Source: Bacteroides sp. M10
GTDB taxonomy: Bacteria; Bacteroidota; Bacteroidia; Bacteroidales; Bacteroidaceae
Direction of reading: 5' to 3'
Length of the DNA: 64,000 nt
Assembly: GCF_014334015.1 (NCBI RefSeq)
Contig: NZ_CP060488.1
Coordinates: 5,166,501 to 5,230,500, forward strand
Position numbers and translations under genes: made by a program. The notes beneath the pieces were generated by a model, which was given only the letters and a program-made list of their open reading frames with translations, was not told the DNA's origin and searched no databases. Position 1 is the first letter of the stretch. Each line of letters starts with the position of its first letter. Shown piece by piece: positions 55,518 to 63,906 of this stretch.

Positions 55518-56291
55518 ATGAATAAAAGACAATTCACAGGATTTATGTTTTTACTTTGTACCTGTACCGCATTTGCGCAACAGGTGGAAGTGAAAAAGGA
55601 TAGCATCGGCCGTGCGGTTCTTCTGCCACCGGAGCAAAAGCAGCCATTAAATATGGATAAGGAGGGCTTCATCTTACCCGATATGAATATAACGCCGAAC
55701 GACAGGAAGCCAACCATTCAAACGGATAGCATGACGCTTCATATATCTCCTCCCGAATTTATAGATACTCCCTGGCCTACTCCCAGACTGGGTACTTCTT
55801 TCGATCCTTTCAGCCGCGACTATAATCGGTCGGATATTTTCGGGATCAATGCTAACAGCTATTTAAGTACGTATAGTTTGCATAATACGTATCCTACCAT
55901 GGGGACGCATATTCAGGTAGGTGCCATTTATACGTATGCCCCTAATGAACGATGGGAGCTTTCAGGTGGGCTGTTCAGTGCCAAGTATACAATGCCTTCT
56001 TTCCAACATGGTGCCAGAAATGATTTTGGTTTTAGCGGTTCGGCCGCTTACCGGATTAATAATTTTCTGCGTATACGGGCTTTCGGCGAATATTCTGTGA
56101 ATGGCGAACGAAATGCTTCGCAGGGGTATCTCACTCCTATCTATCCGCAAAGCGGTTATGGCATGATTCTTGAAATCAAGTTCAACGATTATATCGAACT
56201 CCATGGAGGTATGGAACGTTCATACAACCCGATGAAAAGGAAATGGGAGACGGCTCCTGTCGTTTATCCGGTGATTAAATTGAAAAGATAA
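55518..56291 (+). CDS. Exported protein, probably an outer-membrane beta-rich protein
   Basis: 257 residues. A signal peptide MNKRQFTGFMFLLCTCTAFA, cut before QQVEVKK, leads to a 60-residue linker and then beta-strand-rich segments (MGTHIQVGAIYTYAPNERWE, LSGGLFSAKYTMPSFQ, FLRIRAFGEYSVNGERN, YGMILEIKFNDYIELHGGME). It resembles the Bacteroides families of small barrel-like exported proteins that I cannot name safely. It is 23 bases behind the response regulator. Its end VVYPVIKLKR does not look like a classical aromatic beta-signal. Confidence 0.65.
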   Translation: MNKRQFTGFMFLLCTCTAFAQQVEVKKDSIGRAVLLPPEQKQPLNMDKEGFILPDMNITPNDRKPTIQTDSMTLHISPPEFIDTPWPTPRLGTSFDPFSRDYNRSDIFGINANSYLSTYSLHNTYPTMGTHIQVGAIYTYAPNERWELSGGLFSAKYTMPSFQHGARNDFGFSGSAAYRINNFLRIRAFGEYSVNGERNASQGYLTPIYPQSGYGMILEIKFNDYIELHGGMERSYNPMKRKWETAPVVYPVIKLKR

Positions 56292-56342
56292 GTTTTTTTC
56301 TAAGAAAACATAACGGAAGCGGATAGTCAGGTGGAAATTATC

Positions 56343-56350
56343 TATCTTTG
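56343..56350 (+). promoter_or_regulatory. -7 box of the small exported protein
   Basis: TATCTTTG, 23 bases before the ATG at 56373. It overlaps the possible early start at 56331, which supports the later ATG. Confidence 0.4.
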
Positions 56351-56372
56351 TGGTAAATCAACCTTTACGAAG

Positions 56373-56921
56373 ATGAAAAAACTGATTCTATTTCTTTCGC
56401 TGATATTATCGGTCGGTTTTGCATCCGCACAGTCGGAAATTCCTTCCGATAGTATTCGTCGTGCTCCATCTACCAATATCAAAGAGTTTGGTGGTTTTCT
56501 ACTGGATATGGGGTTAATGAACGTAGCAACTCCCGAACTTCCCAAATTTAATTTAGATATGCCTAATATGACGAAAGATTATAATCAGCTCTTTCGTTTA
56601 AACACGGATATTACCTATTCTCAAGGATTCACCGACTCTTTTTCTTCGTCTTCTTACTCCGGGTTTGCCGGTTTTGGATACGGATATGGTTGGGGATTGT
56701 CTTCTTCTCCACAGTTTATGCAGATGGGATCTTTCAAACTGAAAAACGGAATGAGAATCAATACTTACGGAGATTACAACAAGGATGGCTGGCGGGTGCC
56801 TAACCGTAGTGCTATGCCTTGGGAAAGGAATAATTTCCGGGGAGCGTTTGAACTGAAATCTGCCAATGGTAATTTCGGAATACGAATTGAGGTGCAGCAA
56901 GGAAGAAATGTTCCTTATTAA
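56373..56921 (+). CDS. Small exported protein of unknown function
   Basis: 182 residues from the ATG at 56373 (MKKLILFLSLILSVGFASAQ, a clear signal peptide). The mature part has a serine- and glycine-rich stretch (SSSSYSGFAGFGYGYGWGLS) and a strand-rich second half (MGSFKLKNGMRINTYGDYNK, NFRGAFELKSANGNFGIRIE). It shares with the preceding protein the SIRRAP/IGRAVL start region and similar length of linker, so the two may be related. No catalytic motif is seen. It lies next to the two-component system and may be part of its regulon. Confidence 0.62.
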   Translation: MKKLILFLSLILSVGFASAQSEIPSDSIRRAPSTNIKEFGGFLLDMGLMNVATPELPKFNLDMPNMTKDYNQLFRLNTDITYSQGFTDSFSSSSYSGFAGFGYGYGWGLSSSPQFMQMGSFKLKNGMRINTYGDYNKDGWRVPNRSAMPWERNNFRGAFELKSANGNFGIRIEVQQGRNVPY

Positions 56922-56928
56922 ATAATAA

Positions 56929-57014
56929 TTAGGCACGGATTACACATATGTCACGGTCTTTAGGGTTATCATTGCTGAAAAATAACCGCGTTAATCCGTG
57001 TAATCCGTGCCTAA
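56929..57014. repeat. REP-like palindromic element
   Basis: A perfect 17-bp inverted repeat, 56929-56945 with 56998-57014, encloses an inner GGTTAT/ATAACC pair. The outer arm is composed of CCGTG and TAATCC words. It could form a long hairpin at the convergent ends of the flanking genes. Confidence 0.7.
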
Positions 57015-57060
57015 AAAATAGCAATTAATTAGTGGCAGGTACTTATTAAAATCAGGAAAA

Positions 57061-58068
57061 TCAGAAGGCTTTGTCTGCCGCACTGATTGCATTGGCTATA
57101 CGGTCACACCACGAATCAAATTCCGGATCGGGTGTTTGAGTTTCCGGATGGGAAAGCATATAATGTACAGCTTGCCGCAATCCCTCCGCCATGGAGATAT
57201 GACATATAAAATCCGGGACGAGCCGCTTTATCTTCGAATTATCGAAAACAACCGTAGCTGCTTTATCTCCTAAGAGTTCACCCCTGAAATCATAATGATC
57301 GCTATGTTTGGCAAGGAAATCGGATGCTACGTGCAATGCATTCAGAGGTTTTCCTAACGCATCGGCGATTGTCTGGTAAATCTGATTCCAGGTCATACTT
57401 TCATCGGTAGTGATATGAAAAGCGTTCCCAATGGCATGTGGATTCGCCATCAGTCCGACATAGCCTTTGGCAAAATCTTTGGAGTGAGTCAGTGTCCACA
57501 AAGAGGAGCCATCACCGGGAATAATGACAGGTTTGCCGTCAAGAATCCGTTTGAGAATCTGCCAGTTTCCCTTATCTCCATGTACGGCTACGGGAGGTTT
57601 GGTTCCGTTATAGGTATGGCTGGGACGAACGATGGTCACCGGAAAACCACTTGTCCGGTAGGCTGACATCAATACCTCTTCCGCTTCTATCTTGTTTCTG
57701 GAATACTGCCAGTAGGGATTGACCAGAGGGGTGCTTTCGGTAATGCGATAATCGGTCAATGGCTTTTGATAGGCAGAGGCACTGCTGATAAAGATGTATT
57801 GCCGAGTTTTGTTCTGAAACAGGCGGATATCACGCTTTACGTCTTCTGCCGTATAACCGATGAATTGCGCAACCACATCGTAATGTTCAAGTGCGATGGC
57901 TTTTGCCACAGCTTCTTCATCATTAATATCCGCAATGATACTGTGAATTCCTTCCGGCATTTTTTTTGAGCCGCGGTTAAGGAGAGTAATCTCCCACCCT
58001 CTCTGTTGCGCCAATGCAACTACATCTGTACTGATAGTACCCGTTCCTCCAATGAATAATGCTTTCAT
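57061..58068 (-). CDS. NAD-dependent epimerase/dehydratase family protein (extended SDR)
   Basis: 335 residues. MKALFIGGTGTISTDVVALA has the GxGxxG-type GGTGTIS nucleotide loop. IFISSASAYQKPLTD with later YSRNKIEAEEVLM gives the YxxxK pair. The protein continues TIVRPSHTYNGT and TTDESMTWNQIYQ. It belongs to the isoflavone-reductase-like/atypical SDR group that often modifies sugars. Regulation may come from the divergent AraC genes at 58273. The substrate is unknown. Confidence 0.85.
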   Translation of the reverse strand: MKALFIGGTGTISTDVVALAQQRGWEITLLNRGSKKMPEGIHSIIADINDEEAVAKAIALEHYDVVAQFIGYTAEDVKRDIRLFQNKTRQYIFISSASAYQKPLTDYRITESTPLVNPYWQYSRNKIEAEEVLMSAYRTSGFPVTIVRPSHTYNGTKPPVAVHGDKGNWQILKRILDGKPVIIPGDGSSLWTLTHSKDFAKGYVGLMANPHAIGNAFHITTDESMTWNQIYQTIADALGKPLNALHVASDFLAKHSDHYDFRGELLGDKAATVVFDNSKIKRLVPDFICHISMAEGLRQAVHYMLSHPETQTPDPEFDSWCDRIANAISAADKAF

Positions 58069-58096
58069 AAAACCTGTTTTTTTATATTCTCCGGAG

Positions 58097-58104
58097 CAAA
58101 TATA
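58097..58104 (-). promoter_or_regulatory. -7 box of the epimerase gene
   Basis: TATATTTG on the minus strand, 28 bases from the ATG at 58068. A possible TTG at 58128-58130 is slightly too far (23 bp). Confidence 0.4.
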
Positions 58105-58242
58105 TCAATTCCATGACTTACTTCCAGCAATCATTGCCATTTATTTTTCCGCCCGCAAGTTTATGTAGTATACAGATTACTGATTCTTGTACCCTTATTA
58201 CTGATTTGAGGTATGAAATAAAAAAGATACCTCCAAATGTTT

Positions 58243-58250
58243 TATCTTTG
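58243..58250 (+). promoter_or_regulatory. -7 box of the first AraC gene
   Basis: TATCTTTG overlaps the possible start at 58237 and lies 22 bases before the ATG at 58273, so the latter is used. Confidence 0.45.
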
Positions 58251-58272
58251 TATCAGATTAATAACAAAGCAT

Positions 58273-59175
58273 ATGGATGAAATAACAAAAATTGAAACCG
58301 TCGATCAGTATGACCAGTTGTTTGGACTGGAGACATTGCACCCTTTAGTTAATGTAATCGACTTCTCAAAAGCTACCAAGTCGGTTGAGTATATCCGTAT
58401 GAACATCGGATTCTATTGTCTGTTCCTGAAAGATGCCAAATGCGGGGATCTCACATACGGACGTAAGAATTACGATTATCAGGAAGGAACGGTTGTCTGT
58501 ATGGCACCGGGACAAGTGAGCGGAATAGACAACCGTAACCGAACGGCTCCCCGTACCAAGTCGATTGGCGTTTTATTCCACCCCGATTTAATCCGTGGAA
58601 CTTCATTAGGACAGAATATCAAAAACTATACTTTTTTCTCTTACGAGGTAAATGAAGCATTGCATCTTTCAGATCAGGAAAGAGAAATCGTAACCGATTG
58701 CATACATAAAATCCGGCTCGAACTGGAGCATACTATCGACAAGCATAGCAAGCAACTTATCGTGCGAAATATCGAACTGCTACTGGATTACTGTATGCGT
58801 TTCTACGAGCGGCAGTTCATTACACGCAATCAGACGAATAAAGATATAGTCGTTAAATTCGAGCAATTACTGGACGAATATTTCCAAAATCAGGTGGCAA
58901 TGACCGAAGGACTGCCATCCGTGAAATACTTTGCAGACAAGGCATGCCTCTCTCCTAATTATTTCGGGGACCTGATAAAGAAGGAAACCGGAAAAACTGC
59001 ACAGGAATATATCCAGTGCCGGATTATCGAACTGGCCAAAGAAAGAATACTGGAAGGTGTTCAAACTGTCAGCCAGGTAGCTTATGAACTGGGATTTCAA
59101 TATCCACAGCACTTCAGTCGGTTATTTAAAAAGCATGTCGGCTGCACCCCGAACGAATATAAACAAAAAAACTAG
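58273..59175 (+). CDS. AraC-family transcriptional regulator
   Basis: 300 residues from the ATG at 58273 (MDEITKIETVDQYDQLFGLE). The N-terminal part carries the Bacteroides hallmark ETLHPLVNVIDFSKA, and then a cupin-like ligand domain. The C-terminal double helix-turn-helix includes PSVKYFADKACLSPNYFGDL and VSQVAYELGFQYPQHFSRLF with the final KKHVGCTPNEYK. It probably binds a small molecule or signal and activates nearby genes, the divergent epimerase being the obvious candidate. It is a tandem paralogue of the next gene. Confidence 0.92.
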   Translation: MDEITKIETVDQYDQLFGLETLHPLVNVIDFSKATKSVEYIRMNIGFYCLFLKDAKCGDLTYGRKNYDYQEGTVVCMAPGQVSGIDNRNRTAPRTKSIGVLFHPDLIRGTSLGQNIKNYTFFSYEVNEALHLSDQEREIVTDCIHKIRLELEHTIDKHSKQLIVRNIELLLDYCMRFYERQFITRNQTNKDIVVKFEQLLDEYFQNQVAMTEGLPSVKYFADKACLSPNYFGDLIKKETGKTAQEYIQCRIIELAKERILEGVQTVSQVAYELGFQYPQHFSRLFKKHVGCTPNEYKQKN

Positions 59176-59205
59176 ACGTATTTTAGATACAGGAGTCTCA
59201 ACATC

Positions 59206-60105
59206 ATGGGAGATAAAGTACTCAAAATAGGAACCGTGCATCAATGCAATTGTTGCCTGGGGAGTAAGACACTACACCCGCTGGTAAGTGTCATCGATCT
59301 CTCAAAGGCTGACTTGTCAGCTCATACGGGCATCAAGTTCGACTTTTATACGATTCTATTGAGTGAGTGTAAATGTGAAGCGTATATGTATGGTCACCAG
59401 TATTATGATTTTTCGGATGGTACTTTGCTCTTCCTTAGTCCCGGAGAGTCTATCAATATGAAGGAAAACAGTAAGAATTTTCCTTCCAAAGGATGGATAT
59501 TGGCTTTTCATCCCGATCTGATTTGTGGCACTCCGCTCGGACTTAATATACATAACTATACTTTCTTCTCTTATCTGCCTGAAGAAGCATTACATATATC
59601 TTTGCGCGAGAAGCAAATCATTCTGGAGTTTATGGATAAAATAAACCAGGAACTCGAACGTTGCATTGACCGACATAGCAAGAAGATAGTTTCCAAGTAT
59701 ATAGAACTATTGCTGGATTACTGTATCCGTTTCTACGAACGCCAATTCATTACACGTAATGAAGCGAATAAAACGATTATCAAACAATTCGATAAAATCA
59801 TAAATAACCATTTTGAAACGAAACAGGTACCGACTGTCGATATACTTTCACATAAGTATTGTGCGAACCTGCTTCATTTGTCTCCTGAATATTTCAACGA
59901 CTTACTGAAGTATGAAACGGGGAAATCATTTAAAGAGTATATCGAGTTCAAACGCTTCGAGATTGCCAAAGATTGGTTGGTGAATACTGATAAAACAATC
60001 AATCAGATAACGCAAGAGCTGGGTTTTCAGAATCCACAGTATTTCAGCCGATTATTTAAGAAAATCACAGGTTGTTCTCCGAATGATTTCAGGATACCTA
60101 ATTGA
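59206..60105 (+). CDS. AraC-family transcriptional regulator, tandem paralogue
   Basis: 299 residues. Same architecture as the preceding gene: LGSKTLHPLVSVIDLSKADL, a cupin-like domain, then NLLHLSPEYFNDLLKYETGK and INQITQELGFQNPQYFSRLF with KKITGCSPNDF. The middle region (IELLLDYCIRFYERQFITRN) is nearly identical to the neighbour, showing gene duplication, while the N-terminal ligand region has diverged. It lies 30 bases behind the first copy, without a terminator, so both are likely cotranscribed. Confidence 0.92.
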   Translation: MGDKVLKIGTVHQCNCCLGSKTLHPLVSVIDLSKADLSAHTGIKFDFYTILLSECKCEAYMYGHQYYDFSDGTLLFLSPGESINMKENSKNFPSKGWILAFHPDLICGTPLGLNIHNYTFFSYLPEEALHISLREKQIILEFMDKINQELERCIDRHSKKIVSKYIELLLDYCIRFYERQFITRNEANKTIIKQFDKIINNHFETKQVPTVDILSHKYCANLLHLSPEYFNDLLKYETGKSFKEYIEFKRFEIAKDWLVNTDKTINQITQELGFQNPQYFSRLFKKITGCSPNDFRIPN

Positions 60106-60222
60106 AAGTATATGTCAAAGGGATTAGAGGAAGATAAAGCAATCAAAAAGTCTTAATAAAATTTGAATTGGAACATCAAATTCTTAATCTATGTTATGAA
60201 ACATACTTTTTTTCTTGGAATA

Positions 60223-60253
60223 TTTGCTAATTTCGCAATAGTCCGTATCTTTG
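60223..60253 (+). promoter_or_regulatory. Promoter of a candidate small RNA
   Basis: TTTG at 60223-60226 and TATCTTTG at 60246-60253, 19-bp gap: a full consensus promoter with no gene directly behind. Confidence 0.6.
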
Positions 60254-60259
60254 CAATGT

Positions 60260-60321
60260 GTTTTTCATAGTATTAGATTTAAGGTTAACAAAGGTTGGAG
60301 CAAGGCGTTGCTCCTTTTTTT
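60260..60321 (+). ncRNA. Candidate small RNA of about 60 nt
   Basis: A consensus promoter (60223-60253) is followed by about 40 bases without ORF and then by a rho-independent terminator (60297-60321). The next gene, rtcB, lies on the opposite strand and converges, so the terminator cannot belong to a downstream gene. The upstream AraC genes end 150 bases before. The start is estimated from the promoter. Confidence 0.45.
60297..60321 (+). terminator. Rho-independent terminator of the candidate small RNA
   Basis: GGAGCAA (60297-60303) pairs with TTGCTCC (60308-60314), with a GGCG loop and a seven-T run (60315-60321). Confidence 0.85.
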
Positions 60322-60360
60322 ATGTCCATACGCTAGATACTCCTTTAACATGGCATGACA

Positions 60361-61530
60361 TTATCCCTTAATCACCGCCATTGGAGCCAGCTCCACCAAC
60401 GGTTTCACCAAGTCCCGCTCATTCGCTATCACTTGTGCAATATCTTTATAAGCTCCCGGTGCTTCATCCAGTTCGTTCTGCGAACGAAGTCCGTGAATGA
60501 TACCTTGCTGATCCATTCTCTCTTTCTCTTCATCCAGTGACAAACGGCGACAGGCATCCTTTCTTCCCATTAATCGACCTGCACCATGCGAACAGCTTTT
60601 GAAACTCTCCGGGTTACCCAGTCCCTCAACAATATAGGATTTAGTACCCATAGATCCGGGGATAATACCAATCTCACCCTCATAGGCACGCGTAGCACCT
60701 TTTCGGTGTACAATCACATCCTGATCGAAGTGATTCTCCCAAGCGGCATAGTTATGGGCAATATTAATCATAGGCTCAAAGTCCGTTTCAGGTTTCACCG
60801 CCTGAATAGATTCACAGATACGGTTCATCATCAACTGACGGTTGGCAAAGGCAAAAGCCACACAATAATTCATTTCACGGAAATAATCCTTTGCCATCTG
60901 TGTCTCCATTGGCAGGTAAGCCAGTCCCGGTACCATTGCAGAATACCATTTCTCATTCCAATACTGTGCAATCTTATTATAGTGATTGGCAACCTTCAAA
61001 CCAATGTTACGGCTTCCGGAGTGAATCATCACCCAAACGTCAGATGTCTCTGTATCTTTCTGAATCTCTATAAAGTGATTTCCTCCTCCCAAGGTTCCTA
61101 TCTGCTTCAAACAAGCCTCGTACTGATTCTTCAAAACAGGCATCTCTTCAAAGTCGAATCCTTGCGGAAGCAATTCCTGATCCTGCTTTTTATTCTGATG
61201 ATCGAATCCCAAAGGAACAACTGCACGAATCTTCGACATAATGGAAGTCAAATCCGTATAACTAAAATCTTCCGCTTTTAGATTTGTCTTAATCGCACAC
61301 ATACCACAACCGATATCCACTCCCACAGCATTGGGAACAATCACGCCATTGGTAGCCAACACACCGCCAATAGGCATTCCTTTTCCTGCATGCGCATCAG
61401 GCATGATGGCAATATGTTTAAATGCAAAAGGCAGTGAAGTCAAATCCATGATCTGCGACATACAAGAGTCCTCTACTTCATCCAACCAAAGTTTAGCGGG
61501 TAAACGTGTTCCCATAATTACTTTTTCCAT
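60361..61530 (-). CDS. rtcB: RNA-splicing ligase RtcB family protein
   Basis: 389 residues, slightly shorter than the roughly 408 of E. coli RtcB. MPDAHAGKGMPIGGVLAT, NAVGVDIGCGMCAIKT with the metal-binding Asp-Cys pair, IGTLGGGNHFIEIQ, MIHSGSRNIGLKVANHY, and the guanylate-accepting His region KSCSHGAGRLMGR are intact. RtcB joins 2',3'-cyclic phosphate and 5'-OH RNA ends with GTP and manganese. No archease or RtcA gene is adjacent. The role in Bacteroides, repair or splicing, is not shown by context. Confidence 0.94.
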   Translation of the reverse strand: MEKVIMGTRLPAKLWLDEVEDSCMSQIMDLTSLPFAFKHIAIMPDAHAGKGMPIGGVLATNGVIVPNAVGVDIGCGMCAIKTNLKAEDFSYTDLTSIMSKIRAVVPLGFDHQNKKQDQELLPQGFDFEEMPVLKNQYEACLKQIGTLGGGNHFIEIQKDTETSDVWVMIHSGSRNIGLKVANHYNKIAQYWNEKWYSAMVPGLAYLPMETQMAKDYFREMNYCVAFAFANRQLMMNRICESIQAVKPETDFEPMINIAHNYAAWENHFDQDVIVHRKGATRAYEGEIGIIPGSMGTKSYIVEGLGNPESFKSCSHGAGRLMGRKDACRRLSLDEEKERMDQQGIIHGLRSQNELDEAPGAYKDIAQVIANERDLVKPLVELAPMAVIKG

Positions 61531-61602
61531 ACATTTTTTCTTTTATCAATTCATATAAATCTCGTTATCGGGAGCAAAGTAAGAAGGGAAGTACGAAATC
61601 TA

Positions 61603-61633
61603 TTTGCGTAGTTGATATTATTTTTTATTTTTG
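61603..61633 (+). promoter_or_regulatory. Promoter of the RmlD-like gene
   Basis: TTTG at 61603-61606 and TATTTTTG at 61626-61633 with a 19-bp gap, 36 bases before the ATG at 61669. Confidence 0.6.
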
Positions 61634-61668
61634 TAGAAATAATCTATAACATCTATATATAGAACCTA

Positions 61669-62580
61669 ATGAAGAAGATATTAATTATCGGTGCCAACGG
61701 ATTCACCGGACGCCAGATTTTAAACGATTTGTCTGCTTGTAAACAATACAAGGTGACGGGCTGCTCCCTGCATCCGGATATTCTTCCCAATAACGCGGAG
61801 GATTATCGTTTCATCGAAACAGATATCCGGAATGAAGCGGACGTTAAGCATCTCTTCGAAGAGGTTCAACCCGATGTAGTCATTAATTGCTCCGCCCTGT
61901 CCGTGCCGGACTATTGCGAAACGCATCACGAAGAAGCCTATCTTACCAATGTTACCGCAGTGGGCCAACTAGCCGATTTATGCGAAGAATACAAAAGCCG
62001 GTTCATTCATTTATCCACGGACTTTGTTTTTGATGGAAAGATAAACGAAGCTGCCGGGCTGTTATATACAGAAGAAGATCTCCCCGCTCCGGTCAACTAC
62101 TACGGATATACCAAATGGAAAGGAGAAGAGAGAGTGGCAGAAACTTGCAGCAGTTATGCCATTGTCCGTGTAGAAATCGTTTATGGCAAGGCACTGCCGG
62201 GACAACACGGTAATATTGTGCAGCTGGTAATGAACCGTTTGAAAGCCGGACAAGAAATACGTGTCGTATCCGATCAATGGCGGACACCAACCTATGTTGG
62301 AGATGTTTCGGATGGAGTACAACGTTTAATAGAACATACGACGAATGGCATCTTCCACATCTGTGGCGACGAATGTATAACCATTGCAGAGATTGCCTAT
62401 CAGGTAGCAGATTGTATGAAACTCGACCGTTCTCTTATCCATCCTGCCACCACAGAAGAAATGAATGAAAGCACTCCCCGTCCCCGCTTCAGTGGGATGA
62501 GTATTGATAAAGCCCGGACAATGCTCGGATACAGGCCCCAAAAGTTAAAAGAGATTCTTGCGAACTGGAATAATTTATAA
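61669..62580 (+). CDS. RmlD-like sugar-nucleotide reductase (SDR)
   Basis: 303 residues. MKKILIIGANGFTGRQIL, DVVINCSALSVPDYCE, LSTDFVFDGK, the catalytic NYYGYTKWKGEERVAE (YxxxK) and DQWRTPTYVGDVSDGVQRLI match the RmlD/dTDP-4-dehydrorhamnose reductase fold. It is separate from the rml operon and only distantly like rfbD at 32796, so its substrate may differ. It could also be a methionine adenosyltransferase beta-like protein. It has its own promoter. Confidence 0.85.
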   Translation: MKKILIIGANGFTGRQILNDLSACKQYKVTGCSLHPDILPNNAEDYRFIETDIRNEADVKHLFEEVQPDVVINCSALSVPDYCETHHEEAYLTNVTAVGQLADLCEEYKSRFIHLSTDFVFDGKINEAAGLLYTEEDLPAPVNYYGYTKWKGEERVAETCSSYAIVRVEIVYGKALPGQHGNIVQLVMNRLKAGQEIRVVSDQWRTPTYVGDVSDGVQRLIEHTTNGIFHICGDECITIAEIAYQVADCMKLDRSLIHPATTEEMNESTPRPRFSGMSIDKARTMLGYRPQKLKEILANWNNL

Positions 62581-62661
62581 GGGAAAGAGCACATAACCAA
62601 CTTTTTACAACCATCTATCTCGTTCCGGATATTCCTTTCTCTTCATTTATTGCATATTTAT

Positions 62662-62692
62662 TTTGAAAATATGCAATAAATAACTATCTTTG
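62662..62692 (+). promoter_or_regulatory. Promoter of the lysO leader and operon
   Basis: TTTG at 62662-62665 and TATCTTTG at 62685-62692 with a 19-bp gap. Transcription would start near 62699, about 284 nt before the lysO ATG. Confidence 0.6.
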
Positions 62693-62713
62693 CACCAAAT
62701 TCAAAAAAGACCA

Positions 62714-62824
62714 ATGATGAATCAAACATTACAATTACATAACGCTACTCTTTTTCTTGCAGGAATACCAATTTTCTGTAAGTCCTGTTGCGTGCATGTG
62801 CATTGGTTCAGTGGATTCATCTAA
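62714..62824 (+). CDS. Possible leader peptide, 36 residues, cysteine- and histidine-bearing
   Basis: The first ATG after the promoter opens MMNQTLQLHNATLFLAGIPI, then FCKSCCVHVHWFSGFI and a TAA. It has three cysteines and three histidines, two of them in a CVHVHW block. It precedes a hairpin at 62846-62890. Only one Lys is present, so it is not an obvious lysine-rich attenuator peptide. It may be a regulatory upstream ORF for lysO. Confidence 0.4.
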   Translation: MMNQTLQLHNATLFLAGIPIFCKSCCVHVHWFSGFI

Positions 62825-62845
62825 ATTTCCCAACTATTTCTTTAC

Positions 62846-62890
62846 AGGAATTACCTGCTGACTTGTTTTGTTAGTCACAGCAGTATTCCT
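62846..62890 (+). promoter_or_regulatory. Leader hairpin upstream of lysO
   Basis: AGGAAT (62846-62851) pairs with ATTCCT (62885-62890), and CTGCTG (62855-62860) with CAGCAG (62878-62883). The 3' arm could alternatively pair with another AGGAAT at 62761-62766 inside the small ORF, so the leader may switch between two folds. Confidence 0.4.
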
Positions 62891-62982
62891 TTCTGATTTT
62901 CAAGCAGATGTAACATCTTCTTTGAAAATTCTTTTGTATGTTGTCAATCATCAGTTTAACCTAACCCAAAATATATACAATT

Positions 62983-63261
62983 ATGTTCTCTATTATATCT
63001 ACCATGTTTTTAGGAATCGGCATCGGCTATGTATTGCGTAACTGGAGTATTCTGCAGAAGACAGAAAAGACAATTTCTCTTACAATATTCCTGTTGCTCT
63101 TTATTCTCGGTGTATCTATCGGTTCTAATAGCCTGATTGTGAACAATCTTGGTAAGTTCGGATGGCAAGCCATTGTTCTTGCTGTGTCCGGTGTATTGGG
63201 AAGCCTGATTGCTGCCCGTTTGGTACTACAATTATTTTTCAGGAAAGGAGGCGAACAATGA
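62983..63261 (+). CDS. lysO: Lysine exporter LysO, N-terminal half protein
   Basis: 92 residues. Two to three membrane helices: MFLGIGIGYVLRN, ISLTIFLLLFILGVSIGSNS and GWQAIVLAVSGVLGSLIAAR. It matches the N-terminal part of LysO (YbjE, DUF340), which in many bacteria is a single roughly 300-residue protein. Here it is a separate gene that overlaps the next one by 4 bases (ATGA), so the two polypeptides probably assemble into one lysine-exporting permease. The split is known for relatives in this group. Confidence 0.82.
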   Translation: MFSIISTMFLGIGIGYVLRNWSILQKTEKTISLTIFLLLFILGVSIGSNSLIVNNLGKFGWQAIVLAVSGVLGSLIAARLVLQLFFRKGGEQ

Positions 63262-63878
63262 AAGGAAGTCTGATCGTTATAGTATTCTTTTGTGTAGGCT
63301 GTATCATGGGAGCTTTCAATAAGTTCGAGTTCGATACACACACAGTTTCCATGTACATACTTTATGCATTAATGCTACAAGTAGGAATCAGCATCGGTTC
63401 CAATAAGAACCTGAAAGCCATTGTTTCACATTTGCACCCTAAAATGTTGCTGATTCCATTGGGAACAATTATCGGTACGCTGTTATTCTCCGCCCTGGCA
63501 AGTTTGCTATTGCGTCAATGGAGCGTGTTCGACTGTATGGCAGTGGGAAGTGGATTTGCCTACTATTCACTCTCTTCCATCCTTATCACCCAGTTCAAAG
63601 AACCCTCCATCGGACTGCAACTGGCTACGGAACTGGGAACCATTGCCCTACTGACTAATATTTTCCGTGAGATGATGGCACTTCTTGGTACTCCGATCAT
63701 CAAGAAGTACTTCGGGAAACTCGCTCCTATTTCAGCAGCAGGAGTCAACTCGATGGATGTACTGCTGCCTTCCATCACCAGATATTCAGGAAAAGAAATG
63801 ATTCCCATCGCCATCCTGCACGGCATTCTGATTGACATCAGCGTTCCCGTTTTCGTTTCTTTCTTCTGTAATCTTTAA
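63258..63878 (+). CDS. Lysine exporter LysO, C-terminal half protein
   Basis: 206 residues from the ATG at 63258. The earlier ATG at 63162 would add a cysteine-rich stretch that is only the shadow of the preceding gene. It has six or so helices (SLIVIVFFCVGCIMGAFNKF, MYILYALMLQVGISIGSNKN) and the LysO family segments GSGFAYYSLSSILI, LATELGTIALLTNIFREM and GVNSMDVLLPSI. It would work with the 92-residue partner to export lysine or a toxic analogue. The C-terminus is hydrophobic. Confidence 0.85.
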   Translation: MKGSLIVIVFFCVGCIMGAFNKFEFDTHTVSMYILYALMLQVGISIGSNKNLKAIVSHLHPKMLLIPLGTIIGTLLFSALASLLLRQWSVFDCMAVGSGFAYYSLSSILITQFKEPSIGLQLATELGTIALLTNIFREMMALLGTPIIKKYFGKLAPISAAGVNSMDVLLPSITRYSGKEMIPIAILHGILIDISVPVFVSFFCNL

Positions 63879-63906
63879 CCCTGTCCGGGAATAATAACCT
63901 TATTTA

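Noticed and set aside
62714..62982. A lysine riboswitch upstream of lysO
   Set aside because: I could not find the conserved L-box core; only a simple hairpin with alternative pairing is visible.
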